The position numbers and the translations under genes are program-made. A stretch of DNA of 64,000 nucleotides, from the NCBI GenBank assembly GCA_020465985.1, contig JAANYP010003726.1, positions 513,132 through 577,131 of the forward strand, read 5' to 3'. The DNA comes from Centrapalus pauciflorus (lineage: Eukaryota > Streptophyta > Magnoliopsida > Asterales > Asteraceae). Shown one piece after another: positions 1 through 11,766 of this stretch. How positions within the stretch are numbered: position 1 is the first letter of the stretch; each line of letters starts with the position of its first letter. Below the pieces are notes generated by a model. That model was not told the DNA's origin, ran no database searches, and saw only the letters and a program-made list of their open reading frames with translations.

Positions 1-467
1 GTTTTCCGTTAACGACTTTTTCAAATCAAACCGCCCAAAATCTTCTCTCTCATACACACTCACATTCAAATCCTATAAATACCAAACTACTGTTTCATTT
101 TCAGCTGGATCCGAATTCGGTGGTACTGTTCATCCGAATTCGGTCCATCCGAAATCCAATACTTAACATATTTTTTAAAATTTTCCATTTTTGCAGTTTC
201 ATTATAAATCAAAAATCCAAAAAGATTTTCATTCCGGTGCACCATTGGTTAGAGTTAGGATCAGTGTTTGAGTGAAAATGTTTGTTCTAACATTGGTCTC
301 TTAACGATTGACTTTGGACTTTATTCAGTAGAATTCCATTCTACTAATAAAGACCCAATGCTATAAACAGAACAGACAGTTTCTATTTCACACTTATCCC
401 AGACTTAGTATCAATGTCTTATCATCTAAGCCTTTTGTTATAACTTTGATGCACCTTTACAGGAATC
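1..467 (+). other. untranslated leader of the accessory ORF, probable intron 3' part
   Basis: No coding capacity is seen. The stretch contains two CCGAATTCGG palindromes near 115-145. It ends in a pyrimidine-rich CACCTTTACAG, with the AG at 461-462, five bases before the ATG at 468. The Copia A copy has the same arrangement (AG at minus 12175-12174, ATG at 12168). I infer a 3' splice site directly upstream of the accessory ORF, so that this ORF is made from a spliced RNA. Confidence 0.5.
110..160. repeat. CCGAATTCGG palindrome cluster (Copia B)
   Basis: Two copies of the 10-bp palindrome CCGAATTCGG occur within about 40 bp, each next to half-motifs such as CATCCGAAAT. The corresponding place in Copia A (about 12478-12535, inverted) has the same pair. 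Longer arrays of the same motif lie in the LTRs of all three gypsy elements in this window. Confidence 0.8.
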
Positions 468-1578
468 ATGGAACCCCCAGTCGCCATAACCATGCCCCAT
501 TCCCCGATTTCAAATAACATCGCCCAATTACCCGAAGAGTCCATCCTACCCCAAGCTGAATACGTCGAGTTCTTTGCACACAATTGGCAGCTTGACGTAT
601 CAATCCTTTGCCGCGAAACCGAAACCATTGCCTTTGACATCCTTAAAAACCACCCAATCTTCTACTCCCTTTCCACAACCATCTCTGTACCCCAGATCTA
701 CCTACAACAGTTCTGGCATCATTTAAAATTTGTAGCTGATGCCGAACCGTACTTCACTTCCACAGTTGACAGTGTCCCAGTCAAAATCACCACCGCAGCC
801 ATCCGCCATACGCCTACCCGCTGAAGCCTATTCCCTGAACCGCCTACAGTTTGCCCCAGTTCCTTCCGCCCTCGAAACCCTAAATGAAATGAAAGCCTTG
901 GGATACGATGGTCCTCTCACTAAGCCATCGGACTTCCGAACCAAGAACCTTCAGGCTCACTGGAGGGTTCTTTTTGATGTCATAAATAAATGTTTCACCG
1001 CCAAGCATGTTGGACATGACTCAGCATCAATTCAAGTCCTTGCGATGTTCGCAGCCTTTGCTTATGACAGACACTACGATTATGCTGCCTTCTTGTTCGA
1101 GGAATTGAAAAGAGTAAGCCTGGAGAGGAGCACAAAACGCGGACGCAAATACAACCCGCTCCAGCGTTTCCAACAGTTGATCATTCAATATGGCATAGAC
1201 AACGACGATGACATCCATGAATGTCCAGAGGCCGATGTATACATGACAGCAACGATTAAAAAGCTAAATCTTCCCACAGGGGCTACAATTGTGCCGGTAA
1301 TGACAATACCACTCTCCTTTCTCCAAAGGGCAGTACAATCTGAAAGGGTAAGGGCTTATATGAGAGAGTTTTATCCGGATGAGGCTCGGTCAGATCCGAC
1401 TGAGCCTACCCAATCCGAAGGCAAGGCTAGGGTGAGTGAGGTGCAGGGAGAAGCAGTGGAAGTTGAGCAATCTTTGGGTTCGGGTGAGAGGGAGATTGTG
1501 CTTCCGAGGGAGGGTGTAGCAAGTGAGGAAGCAGGACGGCAGATTCCGAAAGAACCGTCTCTGTTTTGCGAGGGATAG
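468..1578 (+). pseudogene. accessory ORF of Copia B, N-terminal module (broken)
   Basis: The ATG at 468 follows a splice-acceptor-like AG. The frame runs to a stop at 822-824 and continues in another frame to 1578. A small deletion near 808-817, relative to the copy at 12168-11767, explains the shift. The N-terminal part contains SVPQIYLQQFWHHLKF. The second part contains ALGYDGPLTKPSDFR and a helix-rich stretch ending in LQRAVQSERVRAYMREF. The order resembles a large unnamed ORF common in Asteraceae Copia predictions (an IEQFWNT-like motif followed by a helical block). Function is unknown. Its place between pol and the 3' LTR is that of the env-like ORF of Sireviruses, but I see no signal peptide. 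Confidence 0.7.
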
Positions 1579-2896
1579 AGGCAACATCCGAGGGTGACCT
1601 TAGCCCCATTAGCCGGACAACCCACTATAAGACCATCAGTCCAATGGTCGAATCTACCCCCATCACCCACTTAGCATCCTCTCAAAAGGATGCTACTTAA
1701 TTGCACGGGGATCTTCCACATACGCCATCACCCTCTCATTCGGAGAGTCGTGGTGTTGAGCTAGGTCACACTCCGCCCCATGTGACCGAACATCTTTCCC
1801 CCACAGCTCACTCCCCACCCTCACACACAATGAACGACGCCTCCATGGCGTCCCCTCAACGAGCTGCCTTCATGGCAGCTCCTCAAACTTCCGGATCTGC
1901 TCATCCAATTGTGGAGCCAGAGATGACGGAACGAAGACCTAGAGTGGCTTCATCCATGCCATCCACTTCAGGTCATCTCGAAATCAATATTAAGATGTTA
2001 ACGGCAGCTCAACGTGCAGCCGGAGTTGTTACCTAGGCTGTCGTGGATGCCCACAAGGAGGTTGCCAAAGAACGACATACCGCCCTTCTCACATTAATCA
2101 AGGGTAAGGGTGTCGCTTCTGAGGATCTGCCTCCACCAGGGACCCGTTCAGTCCAATTAATGATTCCGGAGTTATCAGACAAGATAGACATGCAAAACAG
2201 ATTAATCCTTCACGTTCAGGAGCAGCTCAACTCCCGTATGGACCGCTTGAGTCTGCGGTAATCGAGCTCCAATGCCGTCCCCAGGCTGAGTCCCAAAAGA
2301 GAAAACATGACGATCAGCACGACCCTGATCGCCATGAGGGGGAGAAACGTCAAAAGACTTAGTTTGAGCACCTGATGATAATTGAAGGGGGAGCTGAATA
2401 TCACGGAACAGAGATACAAGGGTCCGGGGTTAAGAGGTACGAGTCTCAGGAGATGTTGATGACAGAAGATGAGCCCCTGATTGAAGGTCCTGCTCTATTG
2501 GATCTGATGTCAGCCATGGTTGAGTTCGAACCCATTCATGTAAAAGTTGAAATCATATTGGTGTCTGAATCTGACTCCGATACTGATGACGACCAACTCT
2601 TAATCAACCCAAAACCTGAGCCCGAATCACCACAAAAATTGTCCTCATCTTTCGAATTTCTAAATTCCCCGCCCCCCGTTCCATAACAAGAAATACTATC
2701 CTCCATTCAAGCTCCCTCCACACTAAAAGAATCCCAGCTAGTCCAAAGCCCTCCCAGAACTCAAAGTCCTCCCCAAGTCCAATCTGTACCCCAACCGCAA
2801 ACCCAACAACCAGGACCCTCAGAAAATAGGTGTGTACACAGTTTTGATGAGCCTCCTACGCAGCCTGGTGTTCATGATGACGGTGATCTGTATTGG
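1579..2896 (+). pseudogene. accessory ORF of Copia B, central hydrophilic region (broken)
   Basis: Reading frames at 1701-2036, 2043-2261 and 2375-2686 are pieces of one low-complexity region rich in Pro, Ser, Glu and Asp. It includes an acidic run (SESDSDTDDDQ) and a possible coiled coil (KIDMQNRLILHVQEQLNSRM). The stop at about 2034-2036 interrupts a frame that is open in the Copia A copy at 11150-10323. No enzymatic domain is recognised. The region links the N- and C-terminal conserved modules. Confidence 0.6.
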
Positions 2897-3904
2897 GTGG
2901 GTTGGTACTCGAAAGGTGGTGTACACTCTCTGCCACCAGAGTTAAAAGAGGAGTTGAGACAAGAACGTAGGGGGAAAATCTTCAAACTTCTGGAAGCTAA
3001 ATCATCTGAGATAGAAGATCCCCCCGTTCAGGGCCTGAAAGAATTTTGGCAGAAGTTCCCAAAAGAGAAGTTCCAGAACCCCTATCTGGAAGAGAGGTTC
3101 AAGATGGTATTCAGGAAGAAGCCAGGGTCGTACAACAGGCGCATTCTTATGGAACTTACAAATGTATCCAAAGCTGAACAGGCCGAGTACAATCAGTTAA
3201 TGCTCAGGTAGAGGAGGTCCAAAGTTTCTAAGTCTAAGATAAAGAGGCTTCTCAACATCATAATGTGCAGAAGAGCAAAAGTATACTATCCTACCTTTCA
3301 GGTAGAGAGAGAAGATGGCACAGTGGAGGAGTTCTATGAAAATGACTTGGACTTTATAAATGTGGACGACATCGAATTTCTACACGAGAGACTAACACAT
3401 AGAATTAGAAAACGTATGTATCACATGACTGCCGTAGCCGCACTAATACGAAGCATGTACCGTTGCTCAATCATCATGTGCCTAAGAGATTTTCAAATGG
3501 CTATAGAGAGCGCGCTGGTCAAACTAGGTCTACGAGCCCCTGAGTAAGACAGCTTTCTTCTATATCATCATCCTGCATACAGAGTCATATTCAGAGGAGG
3601 CCCAAGAGTTGTATTTGTGAATCAGAGAAGGCATAAAAGATTCATGCGCTTTGAGGATCTTCCTTGTTACTCCGATGGAACTATCAGAATGGTTAGAGCT
3701 GAACTTACACGAAGAGTACAAGAATTTGATGTTCAACCAGATCCAGAACTTAGACGCTCACCAAATGAGATACAAGACATTCTCAGCGGCATCGAATACC
3801 TGAACGAACGGCTACACATGAGACAAATGATTAGACGATTTGATGTCATCCTTGGGCTCCGTGAATCTACTGATCATGCTAGAGTCCCAGGATCACCACA
3901 ATGA
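2897..3904 (+). pseudogene. accessory ORF of Copia B, C-terminal conserved module (broken)
   Basis: Three consecutive pieces (2897-3211, 3263-3547, 3617-3904) match a nearly uninterrupted 281-codon frame in Copia A (10054-9209). Landmarks are MVFRKKPGSY, VEREDGTVEEFY, DFQMAIESALVK and SGIEYLNERLHMRQMIRRFD. In-frame stops near 3209 and 3545 separate them. The same ordered motifs (a DFQLGIES-like motif, then a YLKLFEEEIEVRL-like helix) occur in Asteraceae Copia polyprotein predictions, from memory. No catalytic motif is apparent. The last stop lies just before the polypurine tract. Confidence 0.65.
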
Positions 3905-3906
3905 TC

Positions 3907-3920
3907 GAAAAGGGGGAAAT
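3907..3920 (+). promoter_or_regulatory. polypurine tract of Copia B
   Basis: The purine run GAAAAGGGGGAAAT directly abuts the TG of the 3' LTR at 3921. It would prime plus-strand DNA synthesis. Copia A has the equivalent run on the minus strand at 9252-9239. Confidence 0.85.
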
Positions 3921-4275
3921 TGTTAGATATTAAATTTCGATCTTGTGGATCTATTTTGTAATCATTATTTAGAGAATATTTAGTCTTGTAATTTATTTCT
4001 TTGTTAGTTTATTTTGTATGAAAAGTTCAAGGGGCCAAAATGTCATTCCTTGAAACTTAATTAAATAAGCCTACAAGTAGGCTCCTAGGGTTTTGAAAAC
4101 ATACGGTTGATATTTTGTGTGAGAATTGAATATTCTTGTTCCAGCCGCCACATATTATTCTCTCAACATTCTCTTTGTCTTCTTTAATCATTTCACAATT
4201 ATTGAGTGCATATTCTGATTGTGAGTGTTTATTGAACACTAAAGTGCTGATATTATCTGGGAATCAACAACAACA
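3921..4275 (+). repeat. 3' LTR of Copia B
   Basis: About 355 bp, starting TGTTAGATATT and ending near AATCAACAACAACA. The internal landmark CCTACAAGTAGGCTCCTAGGG is shared, with changes, with the two Copia A LTRs. Its start matches the 8894-9238 LTR (read on the minus strand) very closely. The exact 3' end is uncertain by a few bases because of the CAA repeat. Confidence 0.85.
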
Positions 4276-4523
4276 AGATGATCTACGTGTTTGAATACCA
4301 TCCGAGGATCACCAATGATTTGGTCAGTTGGGTGGTCATGGTTCTATCTCCTTTCATGTGGAAGTGGAGAATGAGAAGGTAACTCAGTGGTGAGCATAGG
4401 GATGGATGAAGTATTTTGATCAATGTTTCAAAGGATGGTTCCACTAGTTCCAGTTCAGATTTACTCGTGTCTGGTACGAGTGTTACATTAGGTACGATAT
4501 GTTATGATATAACAGGAGTAGGC

Positions 4524-5453
4524 TCAATTGGTTGCGGAGTTATAGATGATGATGGTGCAAGTGTAGTTGGAACATTTAAAATTTGAAGAAGTTGTTTTTT
4601 CAATTGGCAGTGAAACAGAATAATTATTAACATTAGATCCGAAAAACTCTACATTAAAATGATCAAATAAATTTATTAAATCAAAAGAAGAGAAAGAAGT
4701 AGAGGAAGAAGAATCTCCTGTATTTGGAGTGACATAAGGTCCCGAGTGATCAACCTCAGGAGCCAGTTCAGCTAACTCATCGAATGTGATATTCACACTC
4801 TCATTAACTATCCTAGTACGAGTGTTGTAAGATCGATATGTCTTTAAGTTGGATTAGTATCCAATAAACATCTCCACATCTGCTTTCTCGTTAAACTTCC
4901 TAAGGTTGTCTTTGTCGTTCAACACGTAACACCTGCAACAAAATACTCGTAAGTATTTGATATAAGGTACTTTATCTAACTACAACTGATATGTATTCTT
5001 ATTGAAGCACTTATGTAGAAGAGAGTGGTTTGGCGTCTAGCAGGCAGTTGAAACGACTTCAGCCCACAAGAACAGTGGTAGCTTTGAGTAATTGAGCTTC
5101 ATGCGAGCGGCCTCCACAAGTGTACGGTTTTGCCTTTCAACTATACCATTAAGTTGAGGTGTTTAGGCGGATAAAAATCGATGATGAACGCTTTGGGTCA
5201 AAGGAAGCTCACTACTATCAAGTTGTTGAATTTATGTGCTGTTAATCTAATCGGATAGATTATACTGACAACTGTTGTTGGGTTTCGACACTCTCGATAA
5301 AATCAATGAATTTTTAAGATGTCTCATCCTTGGATCGCAAGAAAGGCACCCAGATATATCATTAATAATCATCAATGATAACCAACACATAACGTTTTCC
5401 GTTAAAGGTTGTGTCCTCATATGACCACATAAGTCCATATGAAGCAGCTCCAA
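4524..5453 (-). pseudogene. Copia C integrase remnant and integrase-RT linker
   Basis: The 5453-5247 reading contains ELLHMDLCGHMRTQ, the first catalytic-Asp region of a Copia integrase (compare LLHMDLCGPMQ in Copia A near 16330). The 4796-4524 reading contains NITFDELAELAPEVDHSG, the conserved tail after the GKF...KADE region. Between them the frame is broken several times. It is non-functional. Confidence 0.7.
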
Positions 5454-6949
5454 TATCCTCCTTGTAGATGGTTCGGGTTTGGGTTTTTGAGAAGATTATT
5501 TCATTTTGCTTTTCCCACAAGCTCCACATAGATGATGCTTTTCATAACGCAAGTTCAGGAGACCTATAACTAGAAGTGTAGACGCCAGCTTGTTCAATAG
5601 ACATCTATGCCATAGCCAGGATTCCTCTCTGAGGATGCTTTTGACAATAGTCAGATACTATCTTTTACTATCAGCTTGGCAACATCAATGGTATATATGT
5701 TGGAGTTTACGGAACCAGATAATATATCCATCATCACTCTTAACACTACAACTTATAGCCCTAAATATAATCTCTAATCATTTGTCACAGACTTGGCTTA
5801 TGTGATAACCCCTAAACGTAGTCAACATCTTTGATGACCAGATTGTTTAGGACCAAATCGCCACCAGCTTTAATTTGAGTGTGATGAGCATCCCCAAACT
5901 TAAATGTACCACGATATTGACCTACTACATTGGTTAACAACTCCCGTCTACCCGTCACGTGATTGGAGCAACCCGAATACGTATAACAAATGTACTTTCC
6001 CTAAAATTGAAATTATGTAAAGAACATAAGATGTTAGGATCAGTTTAATTAGGCAGCAAAATAGTTGGATTATTAAATTCGTGTCCTCAATTGTATGTTT
6101 AGAAAAATATGCAAATCGTATTCTGAACTGGTATGTTCAGAAAGCATGTGAGGTTATGACGGTTCCTGAACTGTAAGCATAGGGGTCATAACAACAAAGT
6201 CTGGGTTCTGTACTGAGATGCACAGAAACCATACGCATCAATTCTAAACCACTTTGTGTACCGATTGAAAATGGGTCCTCTCTTGTTAGGAATTCCATCA
6301 TTAGATATTATCACAATTGTTTTAGAAACCCATATATCACACAATACTGATCTTGATGCAGAGACCTTTGGTACCCATTTGACTATAGGTCCATCAGACT
6401 AAGAATCCTTAGGTGATGATGCTACATTTGGTTTGGGGTGTTTTGGAATTGCCATAGACTTGGTCTTTGGCAGACAATTTTCCTTATTTTAAAGTGGATT
6501 GGATGATGCATTCAGGATATGGAACACATTTAGTCATTTAAGGAACATGACAGCGATATCTTTTTGCACATATAGTAAACAACTCATGAAATGAATACTT
6601 AAGTCTATTATAAACATTCATTACAATATTTTTACTGTTTTTCTAAATTACATCTGATTTAGCGTCAACAAAAATATAACATTTTTGCATAACAACCTTT
6701 TCATAAAGAAACTAAAACAATCTTGAACTGTGATTTTCGGTAATCTCCTTTCATGATCTGTTGAAACATAACAAACTTACTTAGTACATTGAGAAAATTT
6801 AAAATGAAAGGAAGTTCCTGGGTGAGTGAGTTTCCTTGAATACGTACATTGAAAATTTCTTAGGCTTTTTGGAAACCATTGGTTTTGAAGATTTTAAGCA
6901 CTCGCCTTTAAAGGCCTTAACAGGAACTTCAATTTTGGTTTTGCCTTTA
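5454..6949 (-). pseudogene. Copia C protease/pre-integrase region, heavily decayed
   Basis: Only scattered similarity to the Copia A region 18100-16400 is visible, for example ACAACCCGAATACGTATA at 5968-5985 against ACCCGAATCCATATACC near 16873. No usable reading frame remains. Confidence 0.45.
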
Positions 6950-8256
6950 TTAGATGTTTTGATTTGGACGTTTAGGCGGGGTAAATTTTAAAACATTTAA
7001 GTTCGATATTAACATTTCAAAAACATGACTAAACCGCTCTTTATAGTGTGTTAAGTCTTCAGTTTGTTCAAAACGTTCTTTACCAAATCTTTCCTCACTC
7101 ACAAGAAGAGCATCCTGACAGGCAGAAGTTTTCTCCCGAGTTATCCCCAATTCCTCCTCAAGAACACGAATCTTGTGTTCAATAATAGTAGTTAGATATA
7201 ATGATGTGGGATTGGTTTAACTGGTTTAGCTTTCATCTCTGCTGTTGAATATCTATTGAAGAAGTCATCTTCCAGCGTTGGTACTCTACAAGGATAACTG
7301 TCATTCAACTTTTCATAAGCAAAGAGAATTTGCATATTTTCATCATTTTTTCTATTGACCTCCTCCTGGGCTAAGGCATCTTTCAAAGATCGATGAAAGA
7401 TTGCCTGGCTATCCACGTCCCATATATCGACGATCATAAAGTGTAGGTAAAACATCTTGACCCTTTTTCAAACACTTAAGATTTTTAAAACCTATTCCCT
7501 CTTTGGAATGATAGAACCTAGTTTCTTTAAACCTGTTGAGATGAATTGTTTGATTTGTTTGCCCCTCTTTAAAATTTTTTCTATGAGATCTTTTATACTG
7601 TAGTACAGATCTTTCTTCTCTTTTTTAATCATTTTAAATTTTCTCTCATCTTCTAGATTCTCAATATTTAAAGACTCAAATTGTTTTGTAAGAACGGATA
7701 GCTCAGGCATCAATTCTTTTCGTCAGTGGTTGTATTAATACAACTCTTAAAGTAATTGTTCTTCTCATCAATCTTGGCCTTTTCAAGGAGATTTTTCACC
7801 ATATTATGCTCATTTAACAACTTCTTTTCGAATGTTTCAGATTGGTTTTTTTTATTAATGAGTTATTTAATTTTCACACAATTATCTTTTCAGCATTAAG
7901 TTTGACTTCTAATTTGAGGAATTTTGTGTGCCAATTACTTTCATCACATAGACAGATGTAGAAGTTAGAAAGCAATATAAAGAAATGGAATGTGCCTCAT
8001 TTATCTCAAAGGCCGAAGATAAAGAACGTTTAGCCTCACCGGTATTGGCCATTAGACATACTAGAGTTTCTTTAATTATCTTCCCATATACAGTTGTGTT
8101 TAATAAGTAGTCAGAATCAGCAATTTCATCATCAAGGCCAATCATGTGTGCCATCTCAGAATTACAACCGCGATCATTTTCTTCGTCAGAATCTTCGTCT
8201 AGACAATAATCCTCCTGAGCAACTAAGGCAATTGCATCAGCTCTCTTTTTCAACAT
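6950..8256 (-). pseudogene. Copia C gag C-terminal and coiled-coil region remnant
   Basis: The 8256-7909 reading contains KKRADAIALVAQEDYCLDED, matching KKRTDAMALVAQEDYWDAED in the Copia A gag just after its CCHC knuckle. The lower pieces (7713-7492, 7455-7192, 7150-6950) match the helical region after the knuckle in Copia A (28905-28300). The N-terminal gag core and the knuckle are missing, because the sequence above 8280 is unrelated. Stops separate all pieces. Confidence 0.7.
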
Positions 8257-8280
8257 TTATGATAATGTATGGTGTGTAAA

Positions 8281-8546
8281 GATGACATCACTACTGCATC
8301 ATCCAAATTTCATAAAACACTTGAGGGTCATATCGATAAGCACAACTAAGTAGATAAAATCGAATGATTAAATAAATAATACTGGATATTGTTTATGACA
8401 CGCAATGATCATTGAGATTAAGTTAATGGATGATTAATTATATCTCAAAGTACGGGACTAAAAATGCAATATTAGATATTGTAGTGATTTAATTGACATT
8501 GGATGATAATTAAATAATTATCTAGTCTTTTATTTACTATTGGATA
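8281..8546. other. AT-rich spacer, nothing recognised
   Basis: No ORF or known element is seen. Degenerate ATTGGATATTA/ATTAGATATTG words recur. The Mutator-type MITE that follows is inserted into this sequence. Confidence 0.5.
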
Positions 8547-8869
8547 TTAAATAAAGGGGTAAAGTCATACAATAGCAACCTACTTTTAAAAATATATCGA
8601 TATGGTACGTCTACTTTTTTTAATTGTCTATATGGTACGTGTACTTTAATTTTCTGTATCGATATGGTCATTCTACATAATAGAGCCAGGTTTTTACATA
8701 CGAAACAGGGTTCTAATGGTATGAAAAACAGGGGTCTATTACAAATATGGTCATATCGGTATGAAAAATTGAAGTACAGGTACCATATCGATATTTAAAA
8801 AAGTAGACGTACTATATTATAAATGTTCAAAAGTAGGTTACTATTGTATGGCTTTACCCCTTAAATAAA
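8547..8869. mobile_element. Mutator-type MITE with 9-bp TSD
   Basis: The element body is 8556-8860 (305 bp). It begins GGGGTAAAGTCATACAATAG and ends with the near-exact reverse complement (TATTGTATGGCTTTACCCC). The inverted repeats stay similar over about 80 bp, so the element is almost a foldback. It is flanked by a perfect 9-bp duplication TTAAATAAA at 8547-8555 and 8861-8869. A 9-bp TSD with G-rich ends is typical of MULE-derived MITEs. There is no coding capacity, so it depended on a transposase supplied elsewhere. Confidence 0.9.
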
Positions 8870-8893
8870 AGATGTATTTATTTGAATTGATAT

Positions 8894-9238
8894 TGTTGTA
8901 ATGTATTCCCAGATGAAAACAACACATAAATGTTTTTTTTATCACTCACAAAAAGAATGTCAACTCAATGATTGTGTAATGATGAAGAACAATAAGAATG
9001 TTGGGAGAATAATACAAAATGGCGGCTGCAATATTTCTTTTGATTTCAACCGTGTAAATGAATTAGAACCCTAGGAGCCTATGTGTAGGCTCCTTTAATT
9101 AAGTTTCAAGGATAGTCACATTTGGTCCTTGAACTTTTACATAGAAATAAACTAACTAGAAAATAAATACAAGACTAAACATTAACTAAATAATTATTAC
9201 AAAATAAATCAACATGATCGAAATTTAATATCTAACAA
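8894..9238 (-). repeat. 3' LTR of Copia A
   Basis: 345 bp reading TGTTAGATATTAAATTTCG...GGAATACATTACAACA on the minus strand. TG...CA ends are present. It closely matches the start of the Copia B LTR and, less closely, the upstream Copia A LTR at 31932-32274. Confidence 0.85.
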
Positions 9239-10218
9239 TCTCCCCCTTTTCGATAAATGTGTAGGTCCTGGAACTCTGGCATGGTCAGTTGATTCACGGA
9301 GCCTAAGGATGACATCGAATCGTCTAATCACTTGTCTCATGTGTAGCCGTTCGTTCAGGTATTCAATGCCGCTGAGGGTATCCTGAATTTCCTTCGGTGA
9401 GCATCTATGTTCTGGATCTGGTTGAAGATCATATTCTTGAACTTTTCGAGTAAGCACGGCTCTAACCATTCTGATAGTACCGTTGGAATAACAAGGAAGA
9501 TCCTCAAAGCGAATGAATCTCTTATAACCAATCTGGTTCACAAAAATAACACATGGGCCTCCTCTGAAGATGACTCTGTAAGCAGGATGGTGGGCGAGAA
9601 GAAAGCTATCTTGGTTAGGTGCTCGTAGTCCAACTTTAACCAGCGCGCTCTCTATCGCCATTTGAAAATCTCTGAGGCACATGATAATAGAGCGGCGGTT
9701 CATACTTCGAATGAGGGCACCAACGGCAGTCATGTGAGACAGACACTTTTTAACTCGATGTTTCAATCGGTCGTGCAAAAATTCAACGTCGTCCACGTTC
9801 ACAAAGTCCAAGTCATTTTTGTAGAACTCCTCAACTGTGCCATCTTCTCTCTCTACCTGAAAGGCAGGATAGAATACTTTCGCTCTTCTGCACATTATAA
9901 TGTTGAGGAGTTTCTTTTTTTTAGACTTCGAGACTTTGGACCTCCTATCCCTGACCATTAAATGGTTGTATTCAGCCTGTTCAGCTTTGGATACGTTGGT
10001 CAATTCCATGAGTAAGCGTCTGCTGTAAGACCCTGGCTTTTTTCTGAACACCATCTTAAACCGTTCTTCCTAGAAAAAGGATTCTGGAACTGCTCTGGCG
10101 GAAACTTTTGTAGAAATTCTTTGAGGCCCTGAACGGGGGGTTCTTCTATCTCTAAGGATTTAGCTTCTAGTAATTTTAAGATTTTCTCCTGCCGTTCTTG
10201 TCTTAATTCCTCTTTCAA
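9209..10218 (-). pseudogene. accessory ORF of Copia A, C-terminal module
   Basis: The 10054-9209 frame is 281 codons without a stop and is the best-preserved copy of this module. It contains VEREDGTVEEFY, DFQMAIESALVK, RFEDLPCYSNGTIRMVR and YLNERLHMRQVIRRFDVILR. A frameshift near 10050-10070 separates it from 10218-10000. The frame runs through the polypurine tract and ends inside the LTR. The module is basic and helix-rich, with no catalytic signature that I recognise. Conservation between two diverged copies suggests past selection on the protein. Confidence 0.65.
9239..9252 (-). promoter_or_regulatory. polypurine tract of Copia A
   Basis: On the minus strand this reads GAAAAGGGGGAGAT and directly precedes the TG of the 3' LTR. 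Confidence 0.85.
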
Positions 10219-10322
10219 CTCAGGTGGCAGAGTATGTACCTAACCTCTCGAGTACCAACCCACCCAGTAGAGATCACTTCTGTCATATTCACCGGGCTGC
10301 TCAAGAGGGTCATCAAATCTAT

Positions 10323-11311
10323 CTACCCGCCTGGTTTCTGAGGGCCCTGGATCATAAATTGCACTTTGGTTACAGGTTGGACGGAGGGAAGACTTTGAGA
10401 TTTGGGAGGGCTTTGGACTATTTTGGATTCTTGTTGTGGAGCTGGGTGTGGGGAGTTTTGTGGTGATTCAGGCTCAGGCTTAGGTATGATTAAGGGTTGG
10501 TTGTCATCAGTATCGGAGTCTGAGTCAGACACCAATATGATTTCAACCTTTCCGAGTAAGGGTTCGAACTCTACCATGGCTGTCATCGGATCCAATGGAG
10601 CTGGACCCTCAAACATTGGTTCATCTTCTATCATCAGGTACTCCTGAGCCTCGTGCGTCTTATCCCCTGACCCCTGAACCTCTGTACTTTCTGATTCTAC
10701 TCCCCCTACGATCAACATTAGGCCCTCAGACTGAGTCTTTTGGCGCTTCTGCCCCTCATGGCGATCAGGGTCGTCCTGATCGTCATGCTTCCTCTTATGG
10801 GACTCAGCCTGTGGACGACATTGCAGCTCGATAACTACAGATTCTAGATGGTCCATGCGGGAGTTTAGGTGCTCCTGGACTTGAAGGATTAGGCGGTTCT
10901 GCGTGTCTATTTTATCGGATAGCTCTTGAATCATCATTTGGATTGATCGGGTCCCTGGTGGAGGCACATCCTCAGAAGCGACACCCTTACCCTTAATTAA
11001 TGATAGAAGGGCGGTATGTCGTTCCTCGGTAGCCTCCTTGTGGGCGTCCTGGGCAGCCTGGGTAACAACACCGGCAGTACGTAGAGCTGCTGTTAACATC
11101 CTTAAATTTATTTGCAGATGGCCTGAAGTGGATGGCAGAGATGGAGCCACTTCAAGTCTTCCTCTGTCATTTCTGGCTCCACAATGGGATGCGCAGATCC
11201 AGAAGTTTGAGGAGCCTCCACGGAGGCAGCTCGTTGATTGGACGCCACCAAGGCATCATGCGATGTGTGTAGGGGTGGGGAGTGAATCGTGGGAGAAAGA
11301 TGTTCGGTCAC
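10323..11311 (-). pseudogene. accessory ORF of Copia A, central hydrophilic region
   Basis: The 11150-10323 frame is 275 codons long. It starts MAPSLPSTSGHLQINLRM, includes a probable coiled coil (DKIDTQNRLILQVQEHLNSR), a basic stretch (HKRKHDDQDD) and an acidic run (SDSDSDTDDNQ), and ends Pro/Ser-rich. The 11311-11108 frame covers the upstream Pro/Ser-rich part in another frame, so there is a shift near 11110-11150. The composition suggests a flexible linker between the two conserved modules. Confidence 0.6.
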
Positions 11312-11766
11312 ATGGGGCAGAGTGTGACCTCATTCAACACAACGGCTCTCCGAATGAGAGGGTGATGGCATGCATGGTAATTCCCCGTGCAATGAAGTAG
11401 CACCATGTTGAGAGGATGCTAAGTTGGTGGTTGGGGTGAGTTCGACCATCAGACTAATGGTCTGAAAGTGGGTTGCCCGGCTGATTGGGATGTGGTCACC
11501 CTCAGATTTTACCTCGATCCCTCTTACAACAGAGAGGGTTCGTTCAGAATCCGCCGTCTTTGCCGCCTCACCTGCTCCTCCCTCTCACGCACTCACAAGC
11601 TCCCGCTCAGCTAACCCCAATGATTGTTCAACTTCCACCGCTTCTCCCTCATCCTCACTCACTCTAATCTCACCTTCGGACTGGGTAGGCTCTGTCGGAT
11701 CTTACCGAGCCTCATCCGGATAGAACTCTCTCATATATGCCCAAACCCTTTCAGATTGCACTGCCC
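11312..11766 (-). pseudogene. accessory ORF of Copia A, junction with internal deletion
   Basis: On the minus strand the text passes from the end of the N-terminal module directly to a stretch equivalent to Copia B 1327 onwards (AVQSERV...MREFYPDEA). Roughly 480 bases present in Copia B (about 850-1327) are missing. The rest encodes a Glu/Ser-rich segment with frame breaks. Confidence 0.55.

Larger units (their letters stand above)
1..4275 (+). mobile_element. Copia B: 3' part of a Ty1/copia (Sirevirus-like) element
   Basis: This is the 3' portion of a plus-strand Copia element whose 5' part lies outside the window. In order it holds an untranslated stretch with CCGAATTCGG motifs, a broken accessory ORF, a polypurine tract and a 3' LTR starting TGTTAGATATT. 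The minus-strand copy at 8894-12550 has the same order and clearly similar sequence, so both belong to one family. The LTR ends against a minus-strand Copia body (Copia C), which suggests Copia B inserted into Copia C. The other junction is not visible, so no target-site duplication can be checked. Confidence 0.85.
4276..8280 (-). mobile_element. Copia C: decayed internal body of a Sirevirus-like Copia element
   Basis: Reading the minus strand from 8280 down gives the gag C-terminal part, a spacer, integrase pieces and the integrase-RT linker. The sequence stops where the Copia B LTR begins. It aligns in order with Copia A (29400-28300, then 17000-15100) but is full of stops and frameshifts. 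The gag N-terminus, RT, RNase H and both LTRs are absent. It is probably an older relative of Copia A that was cut by later insertions. Confidence 0.75.
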
